This document shows positions 5,099 to 5,295 of a stretch of DNA of 5,295 nt, one piece after another; position 1 is the first letter of the stretch, and every line of letters begins with the position of its first letter. Origin of the DNA: JBJHBY01 sp050485745 (GTDB taxonomy: Bacteria; Pseudomonadota; Gammaproteobacteria; Pseudomonadales; CAMLJR01); NCBI GenBank assembly GCA_050485745.1, contig JBJHBY010000233.1:1-5295 (forward strand), written 5' to 3'. The notes under the pieces were generated by a model, which saw only the letters and a program-made list of their open reading frames with translations, searched no databases and was not told the origin of the DNA. A program made the translations under genes and the position numbers.

Positions 5099-5295
5099 CC
5101 TTGCCTACGCCCTGGCCGGGGTCGGGCTGACCGCCATCGGCCTGTTTGGATTTGTCGCCCTGCGGCATCTGCTGCGGCGCATCCTGGCCTTCAATATCAT
5201 GGGCAGTGGCTGCTTCCTGGTGCTGGTGGGTATGGCCCAGGCGGAGCGCGGCCCGGATGCGGTACCCCAGGCTCTGGTACTGACCGGCATCGTGG
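5088..5295 (+). CDS. mrpC: Second MrpC-like (NuoK-like) subunit, 3' truncated by window
   Basis: A GTG at 5088 opens a frame that continues past the right edge; 69 codons are visible. GGAGGG at 5077-5082 lies 5 bases upstream, and the start overlaps the previous stop by 11 bp. The protein shows a first helix (about 5-26), then LRRILAFNIMGSGCFLVLVG (29-48) and DAVPQALVLTGIV (57-69). The last is the MrpC/NuoK helix-3 signature with TGIV instead of the TAIV of the first copy. It is a diverged MrpC paralogue, equivalent to MbhG. Because it uses GTG and runs off the edge, it is easy to miss. A large MrpD-like subunit is expected next. Confidence 0.9.
   Translation, partial: MSPDLAYALAGVGLTAIGLFGFVALRHLLRRILAFNIMGSGCFLVLVGMAQAERGPDAVPQALVLTGIV

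Larger units (their letters stand above)
1..5295 (+). other. Continuous Mrp-superfamily operon, two modules
   Basis: All twelve genes are on the same strand. Junctions from left to right are overlaps of 1, 4 and 4 bp, a 14-bp gap, then overlaps of 8, 4, 4, 14, 4, 4 and 11 bp. There is no room for an internal promoter or terminator outside coding sequence, so the two modules are probably co-transcribed and translationally coupled. The promoter must lie upstream of the window, and the end downstream. Confidence 0.8.

Overview
The window is wall-to-wall coding sequence on the + strand: twelve consecutive membrane-protein genes of the Mrp (Mnh/Pha/Sha) multisubunit cation/proton antiporter superfamily. 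The first and last genes are cut by the window edges. The only intergenic gap is 14 bp, and every other junction overlaps by 1 to 14 bp. I see no promoter, terminator, RNA gene, mobile element or CRISPR array, so the window is the interior of a longer polycistronic unit. High GC, Shine-Dalgarno (SD) sites before many of the starts, and the protein style suggest a high-GC proteobacterium. A gammaproteobacterium, perhaps halophilic or alkaliphilic, is my guess and cannot be settled from this window.

Module 1 (1-3064) is a conventional Mrp antiporter in canonical order: the C-terminus of mrpB, then mrpC, mrpD, mrpE, mrpF and mrpG. The hallmark motifs are intact, including the MrpD transmembrane glutamate (E137) and lysines (K219, K250), the MrpE TPGT motif and the MrpG LLRMPD motif. 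mrpA (or a fused mrpA-mrpB) should lie just upstream. The predicted role is Na+(Li+/K+)/H+ exchange driven by the proton motive force, for pH and salt homeostasis.

Module 2 (3061-5295 and beyond) starts without any gap. It carries a second, strongly diverged set in a different order: mrpE2, mrpF2, mrpG2, a small MbhD-like (DUF4040) subunit, a fused MbhE-like plus MrpB-like protein, and the start of an mrpC2. This is the order of the membrane arm of archaeal Mbh-type complexes (MbhA-B-C-D-E/F-G). The C-terminal part of MrpA is thus represented by small pieces rather than by a full MrpA at this place. One or more MrpD/NuoL-like subunits are expected downstream.

The main point of interest is the end-to-end coupling of two non-identical Mrp systems in one overlapping operon: a classical antiporter and an Mbh-ordered module whose key positions in E, F and G differ from the classical ones. 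Whether they form one supercomplex, two antiporters with different ion preferences, or an antiporter plus an energy-coupling module cannot be told from sequence alone.
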